Positions 1-10,300 of a DNA stretch of 64,000 nt are shown here, in pieces (the first letter of the stretch is position 1; each line of letters opens with the position of its first letter). The notes beneath the pieces are model-generated. The model did not search any database, was not told the origin of the DNA, and saw only the letters and a program-made list of their open reading frames with translations. The DNA comes from Fragilaria crotonensis (lineage: Eukaryota; Bacillariophyta; Fragilariophyceae; Fragilariales; Fragilariaceae), in assembly GCA_022925895.1 (NCBI GenBank), contig JAKSYS010000091.1:1-64000 (forward strand), written 5' to 3'. Both the position numbers and the translations under genes were made by a program.

Positions 1-282
1 TAAACAGGAAGTTATTCTTCGAGTCGTGCGCAGAAATCCGCGTTCTCGAGCACGCTGTTGTAAACAACAAACTACAAACTCAAGGAAATGCATGAGTAGA
101 GAGAAGGCAGCACATCGACTTGACAGTAAAACATACGCATCGCCCCAGCACCCAACTTCTCAATCACTTGAGTACAAAAACACAAGCGTCCTTCAACGAC
201 CGACTCAGACCATTCGTTATTTGACAAAAAGAATCGCAATTCAGAAAAACAACGACAGAATTACTGAATTAGAATCAAAAAT

Positions 283-862
283 TTAAAGGGATGAAAGGTA
301 CGACGCTGCTGAGGTTGGTGCCTTCTTTGCTGGAGTAGCAGCGGCAGCTGCCATAATTGATGGGTTTCCACCCATCTGACCAGTTGCATGTCCGAATCCA
401 GAAAACAACGGACCGACAGGCGCAGGAGCAGGCGCGGCAGCAGCCGGAGTAGGAGACACATACGACTTCCCAATAAGAGATGGATTTCCTCCCATCTGAC
501 CAGTGGCGTGGCCAAAGCCTGAGAAGATCGGCTCAGCCTTGGCGACTGGAGCTGGGGCAGGCGTTGCCACCGCGCTCGCTTGACCAGTCACGTGACCGAA
601 GCCTGAGAATCCAGGAATGCCACCAGTACTTGGTGCAGCGGCAGGGGCGATCGGCTTATATCCAGCAAGGGCGTGGCCTTGAAGGGCGGTGGACTATCGG
701 GGAAACACATGGGAGGATAGTCAAAGTTAGAAAGGAGCGCCTACGGTGAGGTGATGTTCATTGCTGTGAGAAGCGGAAACTTACGCGAACCAGTGTGGTG
801 ACAGGAGTGAAAGCAGAGATAGCAACGACAGATGTAGCAACGACGGTAGCTGTGAACTTCAT
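283..862 (-). CDS. Plastid-type Ala/Pro-rich repeat protein, copy 1
   Basis: Two exons, 862..785 and 693..283, with a 91-nt GTAAG...TAG intron at 784..694, encode 162 aa. The ATG at 862 opens a signal peptide (MKFTATVVATSVVAIS) followed by AFTP, which matches the diatom plastid junction with Phe at +1. The mature part is rich in Ala and Pro and holds three copies of FSGFGHxTGQ at about residues 55, 83 and 123; the last two extend to FSGFGHATGQMGGNPS. Linkers of Ala-Pro separate the copies. No enzyme domain is visible. It differs from the facing copy at 1499..2078 by only a few bases, including GCG/GCT (silent) and one Ala/Val change near residue 34. The intron is identical in both. Function is unknown; targeting to the plastid is inferred from the presequence. 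Confidence 0.8.
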
Positions 863-1498
863 TTTGTTTCTTATTTGTTTTTGTTTGTTAGATGAACGAC
901 GGCGTGAGGCTGAAATCGTGAACAGAGATTGTGAGACCGGAGAAGGTGCTAAACTTGATGTGTCTACTCAAAGCGAGTACAGAGTACAGAGTACTACGAG
1001 TACTACTACTAGCTACCGGTAGTGCTAAAGCACTGAGTATAAGAGCGATGCCTGTGACCTGCTGCTTGTGCATAATATGTTTCACAGAGGATCACGGATG
1101 GCACACATTAGGACATTCGCAAGTTGTGAACGTCAACTTCAATGTGCCGTCGTCATCGCTTCCTGGTGTGGGATTCTACGAAGGACAGATTTCAGATCCG
1201 GCGATGAGAACTGTCTGTTCTGCGGGTGGGATGTGCATGCGTCATGACTTCCTCAGACGTCATCCATGTTTTGTAGAAACCTACGTGAAATACGGAAGTG
1301 CTTACGTCAACAATCCGTTGATTCTAATGAAACGTCAGCAAAAGGTGCCATGCCGACGTCAACCTTTCGTCATCCTGGAGTCTGTTTGATCGTCAAGGAC
1401 CAGACGGAAATGCCCAGGTTTGCCTATCCAACATTCTCACAATTTCAATTCAAATCCTCATACACGCACCGCTCTCCATCTACCAAACAAGAAACAAA
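863..1498. promoter_or_regulatory. Shared divergent promoter with ACGTCA cluster
   Basis: This spacer separates two divergent genes, so it should carry both promoters. ACGTCA occurs at 1130-1135, 1257-1262, 1304-1309, 1332-1337 and 1356-1361, and GCGTCA (reverse TGACGC) lies at about 1240-1245. TGACGT, ACGTCA and TGACGC are the CO2/cAMP-responsive elements known from the Phaeodactylum PtCA1 promoter, bound by bZIP factors. Five exact hexamers in about 230 bp is far above the roughly 0.1 expected by chance. All lie nearer the right-hand copy (138-370 bp upstream). The left part (960-1020) holds GAGTAC/TACTAC simple sequence. Open frames across the spacer do not look like a protein. Confidence 0.55.
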
Positions 1499-2078
1499 AT
1501 GAAGTTCACAGCTACCGTCGTTGCTACATCTGTCGTTGCTATCTCTGCTTTCACTCCTGTCACCACACTGGTTCGCGTAAGTTTCCGCTTCTCACAGCAA
1601 TGAACATCACCTCACCGTAGGCGCTCCTTTCTAACTTTGACTATCCTCCCATGTGTTTCCCCGATAGTCCACCGCCCTTCAAGGCCACGTCCTTGCTGGA
1701 TATAAGCCGATCGCCCCTGCCGCTGCACCAAGTACTGGTGGCATTCCTGGATTCTCAGGCTTCGGTCACGTGACTGGTCAAGCGAGCGCGGTGGCAACGC
1801 CTGCCCCAGCTCCAGTCGCCAAGGCTGAGCCGATCTTCTCAGGCTTTGGCCACGCCACTGGTCAGATGGGAGGAAATCCATCTCTTATTGGGAAGTCGTA
1901 TGTGTCTCCTACTCCGGCTGCTGCCGCTCCTGCTCCTGCGCCTGTCGGTCCGTTGTTTTCTGGATTCGGACATGCAACTGGTCAGATGGGTGGAAACCCA
2001 TCAATTATGGCAGCTGCCGCTGCTACTCCAGCAAAGAAGGCACCAACCTCAGCAGCGTCATACCTATCATCCCTTTAA
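1499..2078 (+). CDS. Plastid-type Ala/Pro-rich repeat protein, copy 2
   Basis: Exons 1499..1576 and 1668..2078 flank a 91-nt intron (1577..1667, GTAAG...ATAG) and encode 162 aa. The signal peptide ends at AIS, followed by AFTP, a plastid-type bipartite junction. Three FSGFGHxTGQ motifs, spaced 28 and 40 residues apart, are joined by flexible Ala/Pro linkers; the protein ends SAASYLSSL. Such regularly spaced aromatic motifs in a disordered chain are typical of multivalent scaffold or linker proteins, but no known linker motif (for example KWSP of PYCO1) is present, so this role is only inference. The promoter at 1130-1361 has five ACGTCA boxes. An alternative acceptor at 1620 would break the frame. 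Confidence 0.82.
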
Positions 2079-2261
2079 TTGGTGTTCTAGTTGTATGTGA
2101 GCTAGATGAATTACCGTACTATAGGATATTTGAGATGGGGCTCTAATTGCAGTTCTATATTTTGCTTTAGCGTCGATACATCCACTGATTGTGCAGAATC
2201 TATATAAACTCGCTTACCAATGTTGACTTCTGTAGAATGAATCTGTTTATGAAGGGAATTA
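2079..2261. other. Short convergent intergenic gap
   Basis: This gap lies between the stop of the repeat-protein copy 2 and the stop of the phosphatase gene. It must hold both 3' ends. No gene or repeat is seen. Confidence 0.6.
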
Positions 2262-4579
2262 CTACTTTGAAGTCAGAAAACTTTCAAGATCGTCAAGGTC
2301 ATCATCATCAAAGTCAAAGTCGTCAACGTCCTCTTCTCTTTCCCCAGCTCCACTGGATGCCAAAAACGCATCTACATCTTCATCCATGTCGAGATCTGCA
2401 TCAGCAAGGAGGGTGGCTGCTTCGTCAACAGCAACGGAGTCTGGTTTCTCGAGAGAGTTTGACGCTGCTTCAGGCTCAATTCGCGTAGTGTCTGCCTTTT
2501 CCACAACTGAGATGCCAGGCACGACTTCCTCCTCGAATAGCTGTGTAGCTCCAGCGACATCGTCCTGCAAGTCGGGAGAGGCTTCGAACCTGATCTCCTC
2601 AGTAGGCATTCGTCGCGGCTTCCGAACAGCTACTGGAGAGTCATTGTCGATTGCGTTGAGTGCATCCATGAGCTCGTCTCGCTCTTTTGGTTCGTTTGCT
2701 TCGTGAAGTTTTTCTGGTTCCTGCTCTATTGCGTTGGGTAGCATGAAATCGAAGTCTCCTCCAATACTGAAGGTTGGGAGGGCACTCTTTGTTGTGGGTT
2801 CTGAACTTGCTTGGTCGTCAGCGTCTGTTTCTTCATTTTTCGCTTTTTCGCCGAAATGACGTCTCCTCCCTACTGTAGGGCCGAAGAACTGATCTCCTGA
2901 GACTTGGTCGTCTTGCGGCAGCTGAGCATGCTCTTGACGCCGGGCAGCAATAACGTCCCAGAAACGAGAATCGCGATGCAGCATGCTGTCATATGCAGAT
3001 GCTGTGACAGTCGCTCCATGACCATCGCCAGTTTTCGGCGGAAGTGCCGCAACATCGGCTCCAGCCATGGTTCCGCGTTCACGGCGTTGAGAGGCTTCGT
3101 TCTGGGATTCGGTCTCGTTAAGTGATTCAGCAGCACTTGCAACGGCATCGGCCTTACCTGATAAGTGTTTACTAGCCATTTCAGGACCGCACGGTTCAAA
3201 GATGAGATCCATGAAGAAATCGTCAGGGAAGCGCTTGTCTGTGCAAGCACCATCCAGCTGTTCTTTGGTCAAACGCATGACATTAGGTGGGACATAACCT
3301 GTATGGAATGCTGCTCGAAACATGCTGACGCGCTGCCCTTGTGCTGTTAGGTGACGGCATCGAACCAAAATATCACCCTGAATTACGTTCTCAATATGGA
3401 ATGAAAGTGCCCCATCGGCCACTTGACAGAAGGGGAGCTCATCCTTGCGCTGGTTGTAATGCAAGGCAGCTGCTGTCGTAAAGACCAGCTGACCAGCTTT
3501 AAAGATTTGGAGATACGGTGCGCATCCCATGAGGAGATGGTCTGCATTGTAATCATCGCCGGCGTCATCTGGAGGAGGTGGTAAGTTATCACGAGGGGGT
3601 CCTTTCGCAAACTAAGACACAAGGTTGGGTCAGACTCGGGTTAAATAAAACGCGCAAGATAACGTGATCTATTGAAGTCACTTACTCTTGGAGCCTCACT
3701 CATAATAATACGCTTCAACACAAGCGGTGGCTGACTCGGTCGTACACCATCCAGCATGTTAGCAAAGTACTGCACATACCGACGTTGAGATGGAATAGTC
3801 AAGTCGTTCGTGGGACAACGTTTGCACTTGGCAATGTAATCCAATGCTTGATGGACATCGCGAAACCCAGCCTCGCCCATCCAACAAAGAAAGGCTGCCA
3901 CGACAGTGGACGTGCGACCCTTTCCCGTCAAACAGTGAACCACTGCCACGTTCCGCTCGTCCGCCTTTAACCAGCTTTCCATGGAAATGAGCAACTTCAA
4001 CAAGAGTCCCAGCGGAGGAGAGGGAGAGCCAGGAAAACTGAACAACAGCACTTGATCATCCAATATGGAAAGATCATATTCCACTTCACTCAGATTCCAT
4101 ACCATGTATCGACCGCCATGTCGTTTGTGGAGAAGGTGACCAATAGCAGCGAGTTTTCGGGCGGGAGTAATGCTTCCATCTACTGTTGACTGCATGGCAG
4201 GATGCGACAGAGTGATGATGCGATCGGTGATGTACACTACTTCCGCATCTCGCAATGCCTCCACATCGAGTGGCAGGGATGGGTCTCGTCGTCGAGGACG
4301 ATCGGGATCACTTAGGCGAGCTGCAATACGATATTGTTCTTTTTCAACCACCTCTCTAGCTTCCTGCACGACTTGTTTTGTCGCCTCCAACATAGATCCC
4401 CATCCTTTCTTCAAAATATCTCCGAGTTGTTCTGGCTGCTGCTCGTTTTCGCTACCCTTCTCGACAGGCTCTGGTTTTTTCGCAATGATTTGAGCATGCT
4501 TGGTGATACTGTCTCCAGTCTTCTCAAGACTCTCCTGCACACTCTTGGCGATCTCACTTGACATCAATGATTTCCACAT
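2262..4579 (-). CDS. PTEN-like phosphatase with C2 domain
   Basis: Exon 1 is 4579..3686 and exon 2 is 3611..2262, joined across a 74-nt intron (GTAAG...TTAG) in phase 0. The product is 747 aa. Residues 1-90 are charged and helical. Residues about 120-290 form a dual-specificity/PTEN-type phosphatase with P-loop HCLTGKGRTS, which keeps the catalytic Cys and Arg and the CxxGKGR core that in PTEN favours phosphoinositides. Exon 2 continues with a PTEN-type C2 domain (LQIFKAGQLVFTT..., ...DFFMDLIFEP). About 300 acidic, low-complexity residues follow, ending DDLDDLESFLTSK. Auxilin and tensin relatives usually lose this P-loop, so this one is probably active on a membrane phosphoinositide. The start could also be the second Met (MSSEIAKS), six codons in. 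Confidence 0.85.
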
Positions 4580-5108
4580 GATTGAATGAAGTTTCGATTC
4601 AGAGAAGTGAACGAGATCGACAAGATGTTAGCGACGAATGTCTGTCACAATGAGGAGACTCGTGTTGTGCTTGCGTTCAATATAGCTAATAACAACCGGT
4701 AGATTCCCGTCGCAAGTGCTTAAACCTGTAAGCACAGACTCGGCCAGACTTCCCAGCGCGCAAAGCTGATGATGAGACAGAGATGACCCAAAACTGAAGA
4801 ACACGCCCACACCAAACCCCAAAGCGGACGAATTTTGATGAAAATTGGAGACGGCGAGCGGCGAGCAGCGAGAGCTGCGAGGTTTTTAGGCGTATGTCTT
4901 ATTAGAGTGTGGAGTGTGGGGTGTTCTTGCCGTGAAGGCGGAATACGGTTTTGAGCACTGTACAGATGCTACTGTGCACCAGCACTCGGAGCTCGGCGGT
5001 CCGCTCTCGGAGCATCATAGTGTAATCTGTGTAATGTGTAATGTATGCATAGTACGACCAGAAATCGGAGTACTCCGGAGTACATGTGAATACCTGGTAC
5101 TAGTACCA
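4580..5108. other. Intergenic DNA with GTAC palindromes
   Basis: No gene is seen. It holds the phosphatase promoter and perfect palindromes: CGGAGTACTCCG at 5066-5077 and TGGTACTAGTACCA at 5095-5108. The second one directly abuts the Copia 5' LTR. Confidence 0.6.
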
Positions 5109-5253
5109 TGATTCAAGATGCGCAGAGTACGGGATACGACGGTACGGTATGCGCATACATGGATGAAAGCTTACTTATCGATCTATCCCATGATTATACG
5201 TTACTAGCATATCGTTGCACCGTTACCGCTCTTAGTACGCCCAACTTAACTCA
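5109..5253 (+). repeat. Copia 5' LTR
   Basis: 145 bp with TG...CA ends. By eye it is identical to 11583..11727. It contains the palindrome-like GGTATGCGCATACA near its start. Confidence 0.93.
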
Positions 5254-5803
5254 GTTTATCAGACCCACATCGCTCTTGACAATGGCAAACGATGCCATGA
5301 CATGCCTCCGATGGTAGTGACATGCGCTTAGGCAAGTACGGCTGTGGTAATTCGCCTGTGTCATGCGTTCCGCCCATTAAGTCTGCGCATGCGTATCACC
5401 ACCATGAATTTATCCCCCTAAATCAGTGATCCTTAACACGTATGATGGTACGTGTGGCCTGAAGCGGAATGAGGTGATCATTCAATCCCCATTCGATTGT
5501 CGGATCGACCCGACATGCAGTTGATGGATCGAAAGTATCCATTCTCCGATCCGTACCATCGCGGATGATCGATTCAAATACCGTCCGTTTGGCGAAAGTA
5601 TTATGATATATAATACTGATTAACGAGTATACGGTACAAACGCGCCTAGTGCATACGATAGTACGGAAAACTACACTAGCACTGGCGTAGACGTGTCTAC
5701 CGTTGAACGTATCCTTCTGGGATAAATAAACCCTGAGTTCCAAAACGAATATCTTTGCTTACTTCTTTTCGTACCCGACCTCTTCGAGCTTCACGAACAG
5801 AAC

Positions 5804-7318
5804 ATGGATATTCCTGTCATGCGCGCGGCGATGGTCCGCATCGGATTCTCCGAGCAAGCTGCTCAGGCGCTTGTTGAGGATCAAGGGATTGCCACCCTAG
5901 AGGAGATCAGACTCCTGTCTGATGACGAGATCGAAAGTCTCTGCAAGGTGATCCGTAGACCGGGAGGAACGATTCCTCCACCCGCTGGGGCTGCTGCTGG
6001 TGCAGCGCAGGTCCAGAACCCTGGCGTCCAAGTAAACCTGCGGGCTGAGCTGAACCTCAAGCTCCTGTCGTTCTACTTACGCCATCAGGTGCGGGTTAGC
6101 CGTACGGTCGCTGTGGCTAGTGTCACTCTTGATAACATCCGCAGCATTCGAGAACTCCGTGAGTTCGAGTCGACTTATAAGAATCCGGACGACCTCCCGA
6201 CCATTAACCCCAAAGATTGGCCCAAAACCATGGAAGCCATCGATGAATACCTCCGTTCAGTCCTTGGGGAACGTAAGATTCCGCTCGCTTACGTTATTCG
6301 CAAGAATGAGGACATCGCACCCGATACCGAAACCTTCCCGACTGTTCAGGATGAGATGATCGGGAGAGCTCCGCATTTTTCGATCAATGCCGAAGGAGTC
6401 AGGGTACCTGATCCTGTCTACCTGGTTAACCGCGAGAAGGTTTGGGACATAGTTTCCCGCATTACTCGAAAGGAAGCGGCATGGACGTATGTCAAACCAG
6501 CCCAGAAAACGCGGGATGGCCGGTTGGCCTACCAAGGCATCTACGGCCATTACCTAGGGCCGCAACACGTTGATAATATGGCCACGATGGCCGAAGACAA
6601 GTTGAAGAACACTGTCTACAATGGCGAGCAGCGCCGTTGGGACTTCGAGAAATATGTCAACGTTCACAAGCAGCAGCACTCGGTGTTGGAAGGCTTGACG
6701 GAGCATGGACATGTGGGTATCGACCCACGCTCGAAAGTTCGTTACCTGCTTGACGGGATCAAAACCGACAAATTCGACGCCGTCAAGACCCGTATCATGT
6801 CAGAAGAACGACTTCGCTCCGATTTCGACGGATGCGTGACACTGTACCAGGACTACATCCGTCAGACCTCTAAGACCAAGTCGAACCCAACGGTTAACAT
6901 CTCCGCGATGAAGACCGGCGGAAAACGCAAGTTCGATACGGTTGAAGATCGATACTACACAAAAGATGAATATGCGTCGCTCACGCCTGAGCAGAAAAAG
7001 GATCTTGCGTCTAAGCGCCTTAAACGAGGCCATAAACCAGGCGCAAAAGATAGCAAGGTCACGAAAGGCAAGGGCGGCGACAACAACCCGAAGCCGAAAG
7101 AAGTCATTAAGAACCTCCGTGCTGTCAATCGCCAGATGTCCCAATTGGCAAAGCAAATGAAGAAGACCTCCGTTGCCGACGATGACAGCTCTGGTCTCTT
7201 TTCTAAAAGCACCGCCTCGTCAGCCGGCGACCAAAAGAAGGCTAAGGCGGGTGCGAACCGAACGAACGCAGCGCTTACGCGCCAGAAGAAAGTCTCCATC
7301 GATGAGTCCAAGAAGTGA
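5804..7318 (+). CDS. Copia Gag-like protein
   Basis: 504 aa, intact. The N-terminus (MDIPVMRAAMVRIGFSEQAA) begins a SAM-like helical segment seen in diatom Copia Gags. A capsid-like helical middle follows, and from about residue 370 there is a Lys/Arg-rich tail likely to bind nucleic acid. No CCHC knuckle is visible. The frame ends in a single TGA, and the Pol frame continues in the same phase immediately afterwards. A leader of about 550 nt separates it from the 5' LTR. Confidence 0.85.
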   Translation: MDIPVMRAAMVRIGFSEQAAQALVEDQGIATLEEIRLLSDDEIESLCKVIRRPGGTIPPPAGAAAGAAQVQNPGVQVNLRAELNLKLLSFYLRHQVRVSRTVAVASVTLDNIRSIRELREFESTYKNPDDLPTINPKDWPKTMEAIDEYLRSVLGERKIPLAYVIRKNEDIAPDTETFPTVQDEMIGRAPHFSINAEGVRVPDPVYLVNREKVWDIVSRITRKEAAWTYVKPAQKTRDGRLAYQGIYGHYLGPQHVDNMATMAEDKLKNTVYNGEQRRWDFEKYVNVHKQQHSVLEGLTEHGHVGIDPRSKVRYLLDGIKTDKFDAVKTRIMSEERLRSDFDGCVTLYQDYIRQTSKTKSNPTVNISAMKTGGKRKFDTVEDRYYTKDEYASLTPEQKKDLASKRLKRGHKPGAKDSKVTKGKGGDNNPKPKEVIKNLRAVNRQMSQLAKQMKKTSVADDDSSGLFSKSTASSAGDQKKAKAGANRTNAALTRQKKVSIDESKK

Positions 7319-10300
7319 CGCTGTGCGTGCTTGGCCGTACTCAGGACGCTGGGGTCGGTTGATGTGTCCGTTGCACATGAATCGTCAACTGACCTTGACT
7401 CACACGCCGACCAGTGTGCCGTAGGCAGTAACTGCTTAGTAGTCCACGACTACGATCGTCCTATCAATGTGTCGGGTTATAACCCGTCAGGTCCCGTCGC
7501 CAAGGACCTTAAAACTGTTTCCGCGGCGCTCGCGTACGATGACCCAGTTTCTGGCGAAACGGTTATCCTCATGGTCCATCAGGCGATCCATATCCCTGAC
7601 ATCGCTCACAATCTCCTTTCAACGATGCAGCTCAGACTTAATGACGTTCTTGTAAACGACGTTCCTCGTTTCTTAACTGACACAGTTACTGACCTGACCC
7701 ATTCTTTGGTGATTCCAACCGATGCTACGGACGTCCCATACGTGATTCCCCTTTCGCTCCGTGGGATTACTTCGACTTTCCCAACTCGCAGACCGACCAC
7801 CACAGAGTACGAAACCCTCCCACACATTACTCTGACAGACCCGGATCTTCCGTGGGACCCGCACGACACAACATTTGCCCAACAAGAGGACGCGCTCACG
7901 AACTACCTGTCGGAAACAGGGGACCGCATCGGAGCATCGCCACCGTCCCGCCGACTTTGCTCGGTTTCCAACATGCATTCGTTCGCCAGCGATTTGCAGC
8001 GTGGACTCGACGCCCCGAGTATGTCCTTATCAGGAACCTCGCCAACGTTCGAGATCCATTCATTCGCCCGTTCCATTGCATCCCTTCGTTCCTCGGCGAC
8101 AGGAAAGCAATTGGATCCCCAACTCTTGGCACGGAATTGGGGAATTGACATAACGACCGCAAGGCGGACCGTAAACGTCACGACCCAACGCGGCATACGC
8201 ACGGTATTGCACCCAACACTGTCTCGTCGGTTCCGTACAAACGACCGTCAATTACGGTACCGGCGATTGCCGATTGATTGTTTTACTGACACACTCATCT
8301 CTAACACTACCTCACGGCGAAACAATAAATACGCACAGGTATTTGCAACATCTGACGGTTGGTGTAGAGCATACCCCATGTCGAAGAAATCGCTCGCACA
8401 TGAGGGGCTCTCCTATTGTTCCAACGTGAAGGTGTTCCCAACGTAATGGTAATGGATGGCGCTAGGGAGCAGACGATGGGTTTGTTCCGGAAGAAATGCC
8501 GCGAGGTCGGAACCCGAGTGCGACAGACAGAGCCTCACACACCCTGGTCGAATGCGGCCGAAGCGGCAATTCGAGAACTGAAAAAGGGCGTTGGAAGGCA
8601 GATGGTCCGCTCCGGCGCGCCCAAACGTCTTTGGGATGACTGCCTGGAACGAGAAGCTTACGTCAGATCTTTGACAGCGCACGATTTTACAAACTCGACG
8701 GGCAAGTGCCCGAGACCGTTGTCAGCGGCGAAACCGCTGACATATCACCATTCGCCCTATTCAAGTGGTATGAGTGGGTGATGTTCCGAGACACGTCTGT
8801 GACGTATCCGGACGACGCAATGGTATTAGGCCGCGACCTCGGCCCTGCCATCGACATTGGTCCGGCTATGACCAGGAAGGTCCTTAAACAGAACGGACAG
8901 GTCGTTTACCGGTCAACCGTCCGATCGCTCACGCCGGATGAGTTGGCCGACGAATCGACAAAGAAGAAGAGGGAAGAGTTTACGGAAAAGGTGAACGCAG
9001 TTTTAGGGGACGGTTTCAAATATGAGGATTTTGCGTCGGACCCGGAATTGGTTGACCTTGACACCCCACTTCTCAAATTATGCCGACGACGACGACGGCG
9101 AGATGCCTCAAGTCCCCGATGCTGACGACGAACCCGATGCCGACACACACGATCAGTATGTCGGGGCTGAGGTGACACTCCCGCTCGGTGACAAGATGTT
9201 AAGCGCGAAAGTTCGAAAAGGAAACGCGCGATCGACGGGAGCCTCGTCGGAAAGGCAAACTCGAACCCCATCCTTGATACTCGAACTTACGAAGTCGAAT
9301 TCGCTGACGGCCAAACAGCGGAACTATCAGCCAACGTCATCGCGCAGAATATGTACGCGATGTGCGACTTGGAGGGCAACCAGTTTCTCCTTTAAAGGGG
9401 ATCGTTGATCACCGTAAAGACGGATCTGCGATCGAACGCGCAGATATGTTCGTCCAACGAGGATCGAATCGTCACTATCGAAAACAACCAAGGGTTGGCA
9501 ACTATGTGTCGAGTGGAAGGATGGGAGCACATCATGGGAGCGGCTCGCTGACCTGAAGGAATCCAATCCGGTCGAGCTGGCCGATTACGCGATTGCCCAT
9601 GGAATCGAGAATGAACCCGCCTTCGCGTGGTGGGTACCCTTCACGATAAAGCGACGCGATCGGATTATCGCGGCGGTTAACAACCGATACCATAAGCGAA
9701 CGCACAAATTCGGACTCGAGGTCCCGAAGACATACGACGACTGCATTCGCATTGACCGCGAAAACGGTAATACCTTATGGCAGGATGCCATACGGAAAGA
9801 GATGACTAAGGTTCAGGTTGCTTTTCAAGTCCTGAACGGTGACTCAGAACCGCCTCCTACGTATCAGGAGATTCGCTGCCATCTCGTTTTTGATATCAAG
9901 ATGGAAGACTTTCAGCGGAAAGCCCGCTTGGTGGCCGGTGGACACATGACTACGTCACCACCTGCATACGTAACGTATGCAAGCGTCGTCTCAAGGGAGT
10001 CAGTGCGCATAGCGCTAACGCTGGCTGCTCTTAATGACCTAGAGGTGAAGACTGCCGATATTGAGAATGCCTATTTAACGGCGCCTGTAGGTGAGAAGAT
10101 ATGGTGTCGGCTCGGTCCGGAGTTTGGGGCTGACGCCGGCAAGAAGGCAATAATAGTTCGGGCGCTGTACGGTCTGAAGTCTGCTGGTGCCTCATTCCGA
10201 AACCATCTTGCTGATTGCATGCGGCATTTGGGTTGGGAGTCATGCATGGCAGATCCGGACGTATGGCTCAAACCTGAACTGCGACCAGACGACGGCTACA

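Larger units (their letters stand above)
283..2078. repeat. Head-to-head inverted gene duplication
   Basis: The blocks at about 283..862 (minus) and 1499..2078 (plus) are near-identical inverted copies covering the whole gene with its intron. Similarity stops almost exactly at the stop codon on one side. On the other side it fades within about 35 bases upstream of the ATG, where both copies still share a run ending AAGAAACAAAATG. The 636-bp spacer is not repeated. Confidence 0.9.

Noticed and set aside
261-515. Shadow frames opposite and beside the repeat-protein genes
   Set aside because: They are alternative phases of the Ala/Pro-rich exon and are mirrored in both copies.
931-1389. 152-aa open frame in the divergent promoter
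   Set aside because: No recognisable protein features, overlaps the promoter of two real genes, and carries the ACGTCA boxes.
9022-9566. Independent short genes inside Copia Pol
   Set aside because: Their translations are consecutive Copia Pol segments (for example GIVDHRKDG) in shifted frames, not separate genes.
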